64,000 bases of DNA, from contig NZ_MAXC01000012.1 in NCBI RefSeq assembly GCF_001693485.1, positions 868,001 to 932,000 on the forward strand, given 5' to 3'. Positions 37,778-48,022 of the stretch are shown here, in pieces. Both the position numbers and the translations under genes were made by a program. The DNA is from Bradyrhizobium sp. LMTR 3. GTDB taxonomy: Bacteria > Pseudomonadota > Alphaproteobacteria > Rhizobiales > Xanthobacteraceae. Under the pieces are notes generated by a model. That model made no database searches. It saw nothing but the letters and a program-made list of their open reading frames with translations, and was not told where the DNA came from. The stretch's first letter is position 1. Each line of letters starts with the position of its first letter.

Positions 37778-38399
37778 GTGAGAACATCGTGCGGCATCTG
37801 GCGGAATGGGTGGGCCAAACAGCATTATCTGGCAAGCTGAAGAGAACTCCTCCTCGGCTTTCGACCCATCCATAGTTCGGGAGGCGCAACATCTAACAAA
37901 GTCCAACATGGCGGAGAATTTGCGCCTGGCGAATTCGATGGCGGCTCAGTTGAACCAGGGACTCCCGCCCTCCGAGACCGATCGAGCTGCGGGGTTAAAC
38001 GCCCATTCGTGATTGCGATGCAGCCATCGAGACATTGCGGAACGAAGTCGTGCGGCCTTATCCGTGGGGCACGATTAGCGGGCAGAGGGCATATTCAGCT
38101 ACCGGCGGTTGGAGCAGCGCGTTCCCTTGCGGGCGATCCGCGAACTGATTTAGACAGCGCTGAAGGACCTGACGCGAGACTTCGGGAGGTTTACGCCCGG
38201 GATCGCTGGCCGATCCCGTCCGAGCGGCTCTTTGCGGGCTCTGCTGCGGGAGCGATCTACGGGTGCGATCTGACCGGCGGTGATCGAACAGCTCGACCTT
38301 CTGAACATTAACGAAAAACGACATCCGACAGTATGAACGGCGATGCCGCGCAAATGCGACGGGCCTCGATATGATCGACGAGGGTTCGGATTACGAGTT
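37778..38399. other. intergenic stretch between the convergent sulfotransferase and nodZ genes
   Basis: A 68-codon frame at 37806-38012 and a stretch reading RDCDAAIETLRNEVVRPYPW near 38010-38070 have some coding character, but no intact family was recognised. It may hold decayed gene fragments. Confidence 0.35.
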
Positions 38400-39371
38400 T
38401 CACAAAGTCGGGAGATGTTCGGAGGATTCATCAATCAAGATCAAACGAGTCGGATCGTTCAAATCGAACTCAATAATGCGTGGCGCGAAGAGGCGGGCAT
38501 AGCGCGTGAAGGCACTAGTCGGCGGAAAGCGAATCACGGTATCGCATCGCCCGAGAAGATACATCTCGATGAGAGCGGAGATTCCGCCGTCGGCTCCCAG
38601 TGCTGCACTATGTAATGGCCCGGCCTGATCCGCCTGGAAGCGTTTTGGGATCGTGAAAAGATCGGGAAACACAGCCGACAGCTTGTCAAGCACCTGCGCG
38701 CTGTCCGTACACAACAATACCCTTACAGGTCCTGGATGTGGCAGCGCTTTGGCCGTATCAATGGCAGTGCATACCTGCCGGAAGGCGAGCTCCGGATCGG
38801 CCCAGTAGGGCGTGTGCCCCATTATATCTTCGCCGTTGCCGTGCCGAACATGAACCCCGATTATGCTGCGCCCTTCAAAGTGCTCTTGATATATGGCGTC
38901 AATCCGAGCTTGAATTTCAGACCTTGGTTTAATGCTCCGAAATATCTGTCGTTCGGCATCCTGATCGCAACGCCACATCAAACAAGCATCACACACCACG
39001 GTGTTAGCGTCAGTATCATGTTCGGCTTGGAAAAGCTCACTCAGCTCATCACGTTCTCGGAAAATCTGTTCGTCTGGGCGGTAAACGCAGTCGATGGATG
39101 GCCTATTCCACCAGGACGGGAAGAAAGGACCCGGAAACGAGAGCTGGTTGATCTCGTCATCGCAGATGACCCGTACGCCAGCGATGTCTTGAATTGGCTC
39201 GAAGAACACCGGAAAGGCGTTCGTGAAGGCTTGATCGAGATAACAGGAGCCACGCCAATCAATGGCTAGCGTCCGCCCCGTCCGCTGCGCATAGCGCCAG
39301 GCTGACGCCAGGGACCACAGGCAATCACCGAAACCAGTACGTCGCCGAGAAACAACGAACCGCTCGTTCAT
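38400..39371 (-). CDS. nodZ: NodZ, Nod-factor alpha-1,6-fucosyltransferase
   Basis: ATG 39371 (MNERFVVSRRRTGFGDCLWSL) gives 323 residues, as in bradyrhizobial NodZ. NodZ transfers fucose from GDP-fucose to C6 of the reducing-end GlcNAc of the chitooligosaccharide. GVHVRHGNGEDIMGH near residue 178 is the GDP-fucose-binding motif with the essential arginine, and the conserved C-terminus RIIEFDLNDP is present. It lies 406 bp after nolO on the same strand. No nod box is visible in that gap, so it is probably read from the nodK-ABC promoter or from a promoter I cannot recognise. Confidence 0.96.
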   Translation of the reverse strand: MNERFVVSRRRTGFGDCLWSLASAWRYAQRTGRTLAIDWRGSCYLDQAFTNAFPVFFEPIQDIAGVRVICDDEINQLSFPGPFFPSWWNRPSIDCVYRPDEQIFRERDELSELFQAEHDTDANTVVCDACLMWRCDQDAERQIFRSIKPRSEIQARIDAIYQEHFEGRSIIGVHVRHGNGEDIMGHTPYWADPELAFRQVCTAIDTAKALPHPGPVRVLLCTDSAQVLDKLSAVFPDLFTIPKRFQADQAGPLHSAALGADGGISALIEMYLLGRCDTVIRFPPTSAFTRYARLFAPRIIEFDLNDPTRLILIDESSEHLPTL

Positions 39372-39777
39372 CGAGCTGCCAACAAGCATTTATGTTTCCT
39401 CGTTAAGGGAATACCGCATGGATAAGGACGTTAGGGAAACTCTAGTATGGCCTCGCCCGATGCTGTCGTCCGCGATCGTGAGCCAACTTGGCTAGTAGAA
39501 TTTCATAGCCCGCTACTATGAAGGAGCCGCGCGACAATGTTGCGATCCACATACTTGATTTCAGTCGTACCTGCCTTGTTGCAACAGCTCTTCGAAGCAC
39601 TTTCCGGCATGTACCATGTCGAATAGAACTGCTGGTGCCACGCTTTCCGTTCTGAGCTCGCTGCTTTGGCGCAGCGCCCAAGGCTACAAGCATGAGCCCA
39701 GTTACCGGATATGCCCGCTCAGGGGCCCAGCTGCCCCCGCATTTGGAGACCTACACAAGACCATATTCGTGGTGCCG
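39372..39777 (-). other. nolO-nodZ gap
   Basis: About 400 bp without a gene, nod box, sigma-54 promoter or NolA-type promoter recognised by eye. Confidence 0.45.
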
Positions 39778-41823
39778 TTATGCTTTCTCCAGCATTTGAT
39801 CGCAGTCTTGATGCGCGCGAGCCGCATGTGGAGGATGGAGCCGAAGGCGGCGCTGCTCCCATAATCCCCGCAGTTCCTTCACGAGAGCTTCACGCCTAGC
39901 CGGATCGAAAGTAATTGTATCCAGGAGATTCCCGAGCACGGCTTCGCCCTCGATCTGCATCAGTAGGTCGAACGCATCCTGTGAAATACGCACACTGCCA
40001 CCGCTGGAGTGCCCCGTACGGATTTCGCACACCGTCTCCTGGCGATCTCGCGCTGTGTAAGCGCGAACCCGATAGAGGCGTGCATAAGGTGGCAATGAAA
40101 CCGCGAGCGCAGTCCAATCCTCCAACGTTGCCGCCCTCTTTTTGACGAGGAACGGCCCGACCACAAGTCCATCCAGCTCTGTCGTCAGAAATGTGGTAAT
40201 CGCGTCTGCAACCGACTCCACTATCGGCTCGGCGTTGTTGTTAAAAGACGTATTGAGCAGAACCGGGATGCCCGTCCGCTTCTTGAACGAATTAATAACC
40301 TCCCAGTAGGCGGGATTTGTCTTGCGCGATACTGTTTGCAGTCGCGCAGTACCGTCGACGTGCGTTATGGCGCCGAGCACGCTTTGTTTGGAGTCGCGCA
40401 CGCGAACGACAAAGTTCATAAAGGGAAATTCGCGCGTATCGTCGGGGAGGTCGAAAAATTCGCTCGCATCCTCCTCCAACACTGATGGCGCGAACGGTCG
40501 ATAGCCTTCGCGCTTTTTTACCATCGCGTTGATCCGGTCCTTGTTTGCCGCAGGCCGAGGATCGGCAAGAATGCTGCGATTGCCAAGCGCACGTGGCCCG
40601 AACTCCGAACGACCCTGCACCCAGCCGATCACGGCGCCATTAGCCATCCAGTCAGCTGCGCTACCTGCCACGTCGTCACTGCGTTCGACGTCAAGGTGTC
40701 CACCCCATGCATCCAGTTCCTGCTGCACGGCGCGCTCGCTCCCAAGATCGGGACCCCAGTAGACCTCCCGCAGCCGCTCACGTGGCGCGGGCCGGCCCAG
40801 CTCGTGAGACATCATTAGTGCAGCGCCTAATGCGCAGCCCGCGTCATGCGCCGCGGGTTGCACAAAGATGTCTTCGAAAAGCCCTGAATACAGCAGCTTA
40901 CCATTCATGGTGCAGTTGTGGGCTACCCCTCCAGCCAGGCACAACCGCTTCATGCCGGTAGCCTTGCGATGATGCCGGAGAATGTGAAACACGATCCGCT
41001 CCAAGGCTTCCTGCAATGAAGCACTCACGTCTCGATGCTGCTGAGTGAATGGCATTCCCTTTCGCCGGACTTGGATGCGCCGGCGCAGGGTCGGACCGAT
41101 TCGGTCGAGGTAGACGCGGTAGCCACCGTTGTCTAAAAGTTCGTAGAACTGCTCGAAGAGCTCGCGATAGGGAGCCGGATCCCCGTAGGGGGCAAGGCCC
41201 ATGACCTTGTATTCATCGAATAAGCCGTAGCCGAGACACCGGATCGTCTCGAGATAAAGTAGCCCCAGGGAATTATTCTCCGGGAAGGTCGCGAGTTGGG
41301 TAACCTCGGTTCCAGACCCCAGAGCTAAGAGGCCGGAGAGAAAATCACCACCGCCATCGATCGCGAGGATTAGACTTTGCTCGAAGCCAGACATGGCAAA
41401 GGCGCTTACGGCGTGCGCCTGATGGTGGCTTACGAAAGAGACACGGGACGGATCGACCTCGGTACCAAACTCCTGCGCTAGTAAGCTACGCATCAACAGT
41501 TTGGCATCCAAAGGAATCGAGACGTCCGGCTGGGACCCGAACAGGCCTTCGAGCATAGCGTTGCAATAAGCTTCGGTCGCGTAGAACGCGATACGATCGA
41601 TGTCGCCGAGTTGGATTCCTGCGGCTGCAAGGCAGTATTGTATCGAACGGCTTGGGAATTTGTTGGAGTGCTTAATCCGATTGAGGCGCTCCTCTTCAAC
41701 GGCCGCTATCACGCGTCCGTCCCGGACGAGCACCGCAGCGCCATCGTGCAGAAATGTGTTCGATAGCTCACGTGTATCTTCATAGACTTTGTCTAGTCCA
41801 CCGCTCACTCCTAGACAGAACAT
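39778..41823 (-). CDS. nolO: NolO, Nod-factor carbamoyltransferase
   Basis: A 681-residue enzyme of the NodU/NolO/TobZ carbamoyltransferase family, which adds carbamoyl groups to the non-reducing sugar of Nod factors. ATG 41823 was preferred to 41835 because GGAG sits 6 bases before it and MFCLGVSGGLDK fits the family. The N-terminal Kae1-like half has VSFVSHHQAHAVSAFAMSGF (metal-binding histidines) and LILAIDGGGDFLSG; the C-terminal half has GRSEFGPRALGNRSILADPR and PVLLNTSFNNNAEPIVES. It differs in length and sequence from NodU in the same operon, so two carbamoyl positions may be modified. Confidence 0.94.
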   Translation of the reverse strand: MFCLGVSGGLDKVYEDTRELSNTFLHDGAAVLVRDGRVIAAVEEERLNRIKHSNKFPSRSIQYCLAAAGIQLGDIDRIAFYATEAYCNAMLEGLFGSQPDVSIPLDAKLLMRSLLAQEFGTEVDPSRVSFVSHHQAHAVSAFAMSGFEQSLILAIDGGGDFLSGLLALGSGTEVTQLATFPENNSLGLLYLETIRCLGYGLFDEYKVMGLAPYGDPAPYRELFEQFYELLDNGGYRVYLDRIGPTLRRRIQVRRKGMPFTQQHRDVSASLQEALERIVFHILRHHRKATGMKRLCLAGGVAHNCTMNGKLLYSGLFEDIFVQPAAHDAGCALGAALMMSHELGRPAPRERLREVYWGPDLGSERAVQQELDAWGGHLDVERSDDVAGSAADWMANGAVIGWVQGRSEFGPRALGNRSILADPRPAANKDRINAMVKKREGYRPFAPSVLEEDASEFFDLPDDTREFPFMNFVVRVRDSKQSVLGAITHVDGTARLQTVSRKTNPAYWEVINSFKKRTGIPVLLNTSFNNNAEPIVESVADAITTFLTTELDGLVVGPFLVKKRAATLEDWTALAVSLPPYARLYRVRAYTARDRQETVCEIRTGHSSGGSVRISQDAFDLLMQIEGEAVLGNLLDTITFDPARREALVKELRGLWEQRRLRLHPPHAARAHQDCDQMLEKA

Positions 41824-41915
41824 CTCATTCTCCATTTATCGTGACACGAAGCCCAATTGGCCTGCCGAATTCGCGGTATTCCATCATGTCTCTATCGCTT
41901 CTGCGGAATCTCGGG

Positions 41916-42704
41916 TTAACGCATCAGGCGTCGGCGAAACAGCGCGATTGAGAGGAAGAACGGCAGCACCGCGTACATGCACAGTGCACCGATATGCAGG
42001 CCAATGCCGCCGGCCGGGAGCCCAAGCATCACTGGGCGGATGAGGTCGACCGAATGTGCCAGCGGCAATAAGCCCGCCACGCGCTGAAATGCGCTGGGCA
42101 TCTGGCTCACCGGAAAGACTGCGCCGCATAGGAACACCATGGGTGTGACGACGAGCGTCTGGTAAAACACGAAGTAATCGTAGCTGGGCGCAAGGGATAT
42201 GACGACCATCGCTAGGCTCGCGAAAACGAGGCCAGTGAGTGCGATTGCTGGTATCGAATAGAGGATGGATGCCCACGCTGCGTAGCCCAGGGTCGCGGCA
42301 ACAACTGCAATTGCCGTTCCGGCCAGAACGGCTTTGGTGGCTGCCCATGCCAATTCACCGAGAACGATGTCGCCGAGCGTGAGCTGTGTGCACAGGATTG
42401 CTTCCCAAGTGCGCTGAGCACGCATGCGGGCGAACGCCGCATACATTGTTTCGAAGGTGGCGGCGGTCATGGCGCTAGTCGCGACCATCCCACCAGCCAG
42501 AAACGCGATGTATGAAGTGCCGTCAATGAGCCCCACAATTACTCCAAGGCCAAAGCCGAGGCCAAACAGATTAGTCATGGGATCGGCGAGATTCCCGAGA
42601 ACGGATGCAAGCGCGACTTTTCTCCACGCTAGACAGTTGCGACGCCAGACAGCGACCCAGTTGTACGCGTTGGCGGGCATGACGGCAGCGTAACCTTCAC
42701 GCAT
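41916..42704 (-). CDS. nodJ: NodJ, ABC-2 type permease for Nod-factor export
   Basis: A 262-residue inner-membrane protein with about six hydrophobic segments (for example [17 protein letters not shown] and [23 protein letters not shown]). It matches the NodJ family of ABC-2 permeases that move lipochitooligosaccharides across the inner membrane with NodI. It starts 3 bp after the nodI stop, a tight operon arrangement. The length is as expected. Confidence 0.95.
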   Translation of the reverse strand: MREGYAAVMPANAYNWVAVWRRNCLAWRKVALASVLGNLADPMTNLFGLGFGLGVIVGLIDGTSYIAFLAGGMVATSAMTAATFETMYAAFARMRAQRTWEAILCTQLTLGDIVLGELAWAATKAVLAGTAIAVVAATLGYAAWASILYSIPAIALTGLVFASLAMVVISLAPSYDYFVFYQTLVVTPMVFLCGAVFPVSQMPSAFQRVAGLLPLAHSVDLIRPVMLGLPAGGIGLHIGALCMYAVLPFFLSIALFRRRLMR

Positions 42705-42707
42705 CGT

Positions 42708-43622
42708 TCATCTCTCCATTTCCCGCCCGGTCAGCCGCAAAAAGACATCCTCGAGATTCGCAGGACGCTGCAGAAGGCGTAGACCTGCGCGCCCGCGCAG
42801 CTGCACGAGCACCTGCTCCGGATCCGGCGCATAGCAAAAAATCGTCTCGCCGCTCACTTCGATATGCCGCGCGTAGGGCCTGATCAAAGAAGATAGGTCG
42901 TGCGGATTGCCGCCATAGATCTCGATCACTTGGCAGCCGATCTGCTCATCGATCAACGCGCGAGGCTCGCCTTCTGCGATCTTGCGTCCTGCCTCAAGCA
43001 CGCACAGCCGATCGCACAACCTCTCGGCCTCTTCCATGAAGTGGGTGGTCAAAAGAATCGTCTTGCCTCGCGCCAGCAGCAATCGCAGGCGTTCCCAGAT
43101 TTGGTGGCGCGCGTGCGGATCTAGACCGGTGGTCGGCTCGTCCATCACTAGCAGATGTGGGTCGTTGATCAGCGCACGCGCCAGGGTCAGTCGCCGCTTC
43201 ATGCCGCCGGATAGTTCGCCGACACGAGCATCCGCCTTGCTCTCCAAGCGAGCGAACTCGAGCAGTGCTGGCACAGCTGCTTCGACCTCGCGTGCGCTCA
43301 TGTTGAAGTAGCGCCCAAACACCAGCAGGTTCTCGCGGACGGTAAATTCCAGTTCGAGGTTGTCGAACTGCGGCACCACGCCGATGCGCGCACGTGCCAG
43401 GCGAGCACGCGCCGGTACGGGCTCGCCGAGCACGGTCATCTTGCCAGTGTCTGGCGCTACCATGCCGAGAACCATACGCGCAATCGTGCTTTTGCCCGCC
43501 CCGTTTGGTCCGAGGAGGCCAAAGCACTCTCCCGATGCGACAGCAAAGGACAGCCCGTCGACGACGATTCTGTCGCCATACGACTTCCTTACGCAGCTAA
43601 GGTCGATTGCTACGGTGGACAT
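42708..43622 (-). CDS. nodI: NodI, ATPase of the Nod-factor exporter
   Basis: A 304-residue ABC ATPase. Walker [10 protein letters not shown] is near residue 39, the signature [15 protein letters not shown] near 140, Walker [21 protein letters not shown] near 160, and the H-loop [11 protein letters not shown] near 193. It works with NodJ to export Nod factors. It lies 9 bp after nodU. All catalytic motifs are intact. Confidence 0.96.
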   Translation of the reverse strand: MSTVAIDLSCVRKSYGDRIVVDGLSFAVASGECFGLLGPNGAGKSTIARMVLGMVAPDTGKMTVLGEPVPARARLARARIGVVPQFDNLELEFTVRENLLVFGRYFNMSAREVEAAVPALLEFARLESKADARVGELSGGMKRRLTLARALINDPHLLVMDEPTTGLDPHARHQIWERLRLLLARGKTILLTTHFMEEAERLCDRLCVLEAGRKIAEGEPRALIDEQIGCQVIEIYGGNPHDLSSLIRPYARHIEVSGETIFCYAPDPEQVLVQLRGRAGLRLLQRPANLEDVFLRLTGREMER

Positions 43623-43631
43623 ATGTTCATC

Positions 43632-45341
43632 TTAGACTGACAGAAGGCGTTCGGCCGGCGATCGTTCACTTACGACCGTTTTGGTCCATAGCAGGCCGTC
43701 GCACCATATGTGTTCAACGCGTCCCCACTGGCAGGCTGCCGCGGCATCCGGAAAAAACCCACGTCCATGGTGGTTGGCACTCGTATTGCAAAGCAGCGGA
43801 ATGCCCGTGAGCTCTTCATATTCGACGAGGAGCTCCGCGATTTTGTGCGGAGAGGTTCTGGGAACGGTCTGCAATCGCGCAGATCCGTCCAGGTGTATAA
43901 TAGCGGGGACTTTGTTCCACCATTCTGCCCGTGTCTGGTGATCGAAAAGCATGTAAGGATCCGGCGTTCCGGGGCTGAAAATTTCCGGCGCACGGTCCTC
44001 CAGGCATATCGGCGCGACTGGCCGAAAGAGTTCGCGGAGCTTGATGTCGTTGAGATGATCCTTCATTGCCGGCGAAGTCGCGGCTGCCAGAATGCTTCTG
44101 CCACCCAATGCTCGTGGTCCAAGCTCCGCGCGACCGGCAAGGAAAACCACTGGCTTGTTGCTCGCGAGGATGGTCGCAAGTTCACGCATACTGCATGGCG
44201 CAGCGTTCCATTCGGACGACACATCGCTGGGTATTAGTGCCGGGCCACTGTAGACCGACCATTGCAGCGGCACGAAGCCCTTGGCCGCCGCCATTGCGGA
44301 GCAAGCGGCACCGATTGCCGAGCCGCTGTCATTCGGAAAGGGCGGCACCCAGACATCATCGAACAGGCCAGTCGCACGTAATGCACTGTTCCATTTGATA
44401 TTGAGACCGCAGCCACCGGCTATGCACAAATTGCCCGGCCCCGGAAAACACGAATGCCGCTCCAAAGCACTGGCCATTTGGCGGATAAGGAGACGCTCGA
44501 GGAAACAATGAAACGATGCAAGTACATCTTCGGGCAGCTTATCTTTCAAACGGAGCTCGCTCGCGTCGAAGAAGTCGTGCATAGCCTCCAGTGAGGCCTC
44601 CTCGCTATTGACGTCCGCACGATGACGACGAGCATGCTCCGTGTCGCCCGCAAAGCGCTCCTCGTAGAGCTCCTGAAACACCGCCACGATGTCTTCATCA
44701 ACAGACCCGAGCGCGATATAGGCCATCAGCTTGCCGGCAACACCTAGGTCCCAGCTCGTACGGCTCGCCTGCCTATAAGGTCCGAAGTGATGGCCCGCGA
44801 CAGCATAAGCATGGCCTATAATCGGAAACAGGCATTCGATGAAGTGCGCGCCGCGGGGTTCTACGTAGTAGAGACGTGGAAAGATGCAGCCGTCCCATAC
44901 CAGGCAGAAGGCGGGTTGTCCGGCTTTAGCAAAAGGGCTTGTGCAGTATGCGGAGGCCACATGGCCTGTGACGTGCGGATAGCTTTTATAAGGAAAGACC
45001 CGGCCGTCGAGCATCAGGTTAAAGCCGTCGCGCGAAGTGAGAAGGCTGTGGGCATTCCGTTCAACATACGGCGCCCCTTTGAGAGTGATGGGTGCCACCC
45101 CGCTGAGGACTTGGAATTGCGACTCGACCTGCCCGTCCCAGCCGTCGATGACGAACTGGTCGACGTCCTGCGGATCCAGACCATGCTCCGCCAAAGCGAC
45201 AACAACTGCGTCAAGATTGTCGATGGTTTGATACCGCGGATTGTTGCTCCGTTTCTCCTGCTCGATGCAAAAGACCAGCCGTCCGTCCTCCACAAGAGCA
45301 AACGCCCCGTCATGCGTCAGCTTGATGCCGCAGATGCGCAT
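43632..45341 (-). CDS. nodU: NodU, Nod-factor 6-O-carbamoyltransferase
   Basis: A 569-residue carbamoyltransferase that uses carbamoyl phosphate to modify C6 of the non-reducing GlcNAc. It opens MRICGIKLTHDGAFALVEDG. Key motifs are SYPHVTGHVASAYCTSPF (metal-binding histidines), VWDGCIFPRLYYVEP, and the C-terminal GRAELGPRALGGRSILAAA, HLDGSARLQTV and PLLCNTSANHHGRGFF. It follows nodS by 9 bp and precedes nodI by 9 bp, as in B. japonicum and B. elkanii. Confidence 0.96.
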   Translation of the reverse strand: MRICGIKLTHDGAFALVEDGRLVFCIEQEKRSNNPRYQTIDNLDAVVVALAEHGLDPQDVDQFVIDGWDGQVESQFQVLSGVAPITLKGAPYVERNAHSLLTSRDGFNLMLDGRVFPYKSYPHVTGHVASAYCTSPFAKAGQPAFCLVWDGCIFPRLYYVEPRGAHFIECLFPIIGHAYAVAGHHFGPYRQASRTSWDLGVAGKLMAYIALGSVDEDIVAVFQELYEERFAGDTEHARRHRADVNSEEASLEAMHDFFDASELRLKDKLPEDVLASFHCFLERLLIRQMASALERHSCFPGPGNLCIAGGCGLNIKWNSALRATGLFDDVWVPPFPNDSGSAIGAACSAMAAAKGFVPLQWSVYSGPALIPSDVSSEWNAAPCSMRELATILASNKPVVFLAGRAELGPRALGGRSILAAATSPAMKDHLNDIKLRELFRPVAPICLEDRAPEIFSPGTPDPYMLFDHQTRAEWWNKVPAIIHLDGSARLQTVPRTSPHKIAELLVEYEELTGIPLLCNTSANHHGRGFFPDAAAACQWGRVEHIWCDGLLWTKTVVSERSPAERLLSV

Positions 45342-45350
45342 AGTGTCTCC

Positions 45351-45974
45351 TCAGCAATTGGATTTAATCGACACTCGAACTGGATTCCGAAAGTAGACGA
45401 GCAAGCAGTCTTCATCAGCCGACTCACCCTGGCACTGTACGCACTCCACCTCGATCAACGTTTCATTGAGCATGGTTATGACCGACTCGGCACCAGCAGC
45501 GTGCCCCCAACGCCTGCAGGCGGCATCACGCGCCGATCCAAAGAGCAGATGCCCACCTGGCGCAAGCATCTGCACCAGATTGCGGATGGCCGCGCGTATC
45601 TCAGTTAAGTCGTCGAGGTAATAGAGAACTTCCGCCACGACGATCAGATCGAACAGCTCTGGGGTCGAGAACTCCTGGATATCGGAAGCTATCCACGTGA
45701 TGTGCGACCACCTCTTCGTCCTTTGGCACGCTCGACCGATCGCTCGCGGCATAACATCAACCACCGTGAGCCGTTGACAGTGGGGTGCCAGCTTTTCTGT
45801 GAATGCGCCGGCTGCGCACCCGAGTTCGAGACCATGTATAATAACCCCTTGAGTAAGCGACAGCCGGAGCATTTGTGTGTGACGCTCCCGCTCGAACGGA
45901 TTACCGTCGAGCCGCCACGGATCGTCGCTCGCCAATTCGAGATCTAACGATTGATATTTCTTGTTCCGGCTCAC
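45351..45974 (-). CDS. nodS: NodS, Nod-factor N-methyltransferase
   Basis: A 207-residue S-adenosylmethionine-dependent methyltransferase that N-methylates the deacetylated non-reducing glucosamine. GLELGCAAGAFTEKLA near residue 48 is the SAM-binding motif I. SDDPWRLDGNPFERERHTQML before it is the characteristic NodS N-terminal segment. It lies 28 bp after nodC and 9 bp before nodU. Length and order are those of other bradyrhizobia. Confidence 0.95.
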   Translation of the reverse strand: MSRNKKYQSLDLELASDDPWRLDGNPFERERHTQMLRLSLTQGVIIHGLELGCAAGAFTEKLAPHCQRLTVVDVMPRAIGRACQRTKRWSHITWIASDIQEFSTPELFDLIVVAEVLYYLDDLTEIRAAIRNLVQMLAPGGHLLFGSARDAACRRWGHAAGAESVITMLNETLIEVECVQCQGESADEDCLLVYFRNPVRVSIKSNC

Positions 45975-46002
45975 GGCTTGTGCACCTACGTAATGTTCAA
46001 GG

Positions 46003-47346
46003 TCACTCGCCGCTGCAAATACTGTTTGACGTCACGAAACTCGAAGAACGGCGCGAAAGATCCTTACTGCGAACTGACCCAGCAATTTTAGCGTTTGGTC
46101 CAGCGATCGGGTTTGGGATGACGACCTGTTTTTCACCCTCGTTTGGTAAGTTTGCAGACTTGCGTGACAGCCAATCGCTATTGCTCAATGTACACAATGC
46201 ATAGGCTTTCACGGGGAGTAAGAGAAAGATGTTGATGATTGTGTGCAGAGAAAAGCCGAGAAACCGAAGTTCGCGAGCACGAAACGCTGCGACGCTGCAG
46301 CGAACCACGGTCATTGATGCGATAATCAGTCCTGTCCACCACGGTACTGTGGCTGTGAGTGCCAGCTGCGCGAGCGCCGCTAGCGATGACACGGCGAGAA
46401 GTAGCGGGCCGAGATTCTGTCCGACTACATCTAGCGTGAGATAGCGATCAAGTTCGGGCAACAGGCGCAGCGCAAGGAAGGTGTCACGGAAAGTGCTGCG
46501 TGCCCAACGGAGTTGTTGGCGCAGATACGGCCTCAGCCTATCCGGAACCACTGTTGCCGCGACGGCGTCGGGAACGTACTCCGTTTGAAATCCTGCTTTC
46601 AACATGAGGATCGTGAGGTGGCGATCCTCACCGAAGTCGCTTGGCTTTCCCCGAAAAAACTGCGTTTCGTACTGATCTAGCAGCAAAAGGAGCGCGGAAC
46701 GGCGGTACATGGCACATGGGCCGCAACAGCACATAACGGCCCCGAAGCGAGCCTGTGCCGCGCGCTCTTCGTTGCAAGCCAACCAGTACTCCATGTCGAT
46801 CAGCCGGGTTAACCAGGTGTCGTTTCGGTTACTCGCCGTCAACTGACCCATGGCCGCCCCGATCGCCGGATCTTGCATCTTTCGTGCAAGTTTCGTGACT
46901 ACATCGGCGGCGAGTATCGTGTCCGAATCGACGTTGAGCACCAAATCTCCAGACGACCTGCGTATCGCAGCGATCTGCGCCTTCCGCTTTCCGACATTCT
47001 CTCGCAAAAGAATAAAGCTAAACCTCGGGTCTTCAGCGTAGGCGTCGTGGACGGGTGCTTGGGCTTCGAGATTTCCGGACCCGTCATCAACCACATAGAC
47101 CTGCAGTTTTCCGATGTAGTCTTGGCCTGCAATGGATCTCAGACACGCCGATAGCGTGCGCGGGTCCTCGTTGAAGCAGGGGACGATGACATCCACGCTC
47201 GGCAAAGCGTCGGAGACGACCACGTCATCCGAAGCCGATGAAACGTTTGTCGGTAGAGCATAAAGCACCTGCGCGCTTTTATAGAAAGTCGAGAGCAGCG
47301 CATACAATGAAATAGCGACAGTGCTGGTCGTAGCAAGAAGATTCAT
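46003..47346 (-). CDS. nodC: NodC, chitooligosaccharide synthase
   Basis: A 447-residue membrane GT2 glycosyltransferase that polymerises GlcNAc from UDP-GlcNAc. Motifs are VDVIVPCFNEDP, YVVDDGSGN, LNVDSDT (the DxD-type metal site), GEDRHLT and the product-binding QQLRWARSTFRDT. It has an N-terminal hydrophobic segment and two to three C-terminal ones, ending in KAYALCTLSNSDWLSRKS. nodB lies 16 bp upstream. The 3' part of the gene, read on the plus strand at 46190-46227, resembles the nodD2 leader (see findings). Confidence 0.97.
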   Translation of the reverse strand: MNLLATTSTVAISLYALLSTFYKSAQVLYALPTNVSSASDDVVVSDALPSVDVIVPCFNEDPRTLSACLRSIAGQDYIGKLQVYVVDDGSGNLEAQAPVHDAYAEDPRFSFILLRENVGKRKAQIAAIRRSSGDLVLNVDSDTILAADVVTKLARKMQDPAIGAAMGQLTASNRNDTWLTRLIDMEYWLACNEERAAQARFGAVMCCCGPCAMYRRSALLLLLDQYETQFFRGKPSDFGEDRHLTILMLKAGFQTEYVPDAVAATVVPDRLRPYLRQQLRWARSTFRDTFLALRLLPELDRYLTLDVVGQNLGPLLLAVSSLAALAQLALTATVPWWTGLIIASMTVVRCSVAAFRARELRFLGFSLHTIINIFLLLPVKAYALCTLSNSDWLSRKSANLPNEGEKQVVIPNPIAGPNAKIAGSVRSKDLSRRSSSFVTSNSICSGE

Positions 47347-47362
47347 GGGTGTGTCGATTTGT

Positions 47363-48022
47363 TTAGTGAGGTTGAGGAAGCGAGCGGATTGAAAATCCGC
47401 GGCGATGCAATGCTGGAATCAGGTGGGAAAGCGCCAAGACGGTCTGGTCGCGAACACGAGCATGAGTAGCCCGTCCCAACTCCTCGGGAGGACATCCATC
47501 GTGCAAGAGCACGATTGCACCCGGCCGGACAGAGGCCAGCACAGCGTCGACAATCGCGTTGACGCCGGGACGAGACCAGTCTCGCGGATCTACCGACCAG
47601 TGCAGGGCGGCCAGGCCAGCCCTCGCCGACGTGGTGAGCACCTCTTCGCTCCACATCCCATAAGGCGCACGCATGTGCCGCAGCGCTGCCTGGGGGCACG
47701 CCGTTTTGATGACCCTGCTCGCCGCTAGTATTTCATATTGCACTTGGGTGAGTTCGCATCTGGACAGGTCCGGATGCGTCATTGTGTGGTTTGCGACCTC
47801 GTGCCCTTCTGCGATCATTCGTCGGATCAGTTTCGGCTGGTCCGCCGCGTACGCCCCGATAACGAAGAACGTAGCGGGCGCTCGGTGTTCCGCGAGCACA
47901 TCCAGGACATCCGGAGTGCAGAGTGGATCGGGACCGTCGTCAAACGTCAGATAGACGCCGCGACTTTCAGTGCGGTCAGCGTATTCGCTGCGCACTTCGC
48001 ATAAGCGGTCGAGGTATGTCAC
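47363..48022 (-). CDS. nodB: NodB, chitooligosaccharide deacetylase
   Basis: A 219-residue polysaccharide deacetylase that removes the acetyl group from the non-reducing GlcNAc. [16 protein letters not shown] near residue 23 is motif 1 with the catalytic and metal aspartates. [14 protein letters not shown] near 75 is motif 2 with the metal histidines, and [16 protein letters not shown] near 168 is the late motif with catalytic histidine. It starts at GTG 48022 overlapping the nodA stop (GTGA), so it is translationally coupled to nodA. Confidence 0.97.
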   Translation of the reverse strand: MTYLDRLCEVRSEYADRTESRGVYLTFDDGPDPLCTPDVLDVLAEHRAPATFFVIGAYAADQPKLIRRMIAEGHEVANHTMTHPDLSRCELTQVQYEILAASRVIKTACPQAALRHMRAPYGMWSEEVLTTSARAGLAALHWSVDPRDWSRPGVNAIVDAVLASVRPGAIVLLHDGCPPEELGRATHARVRDQTVLALSHLIPALHRRGFSIRSLPQPH

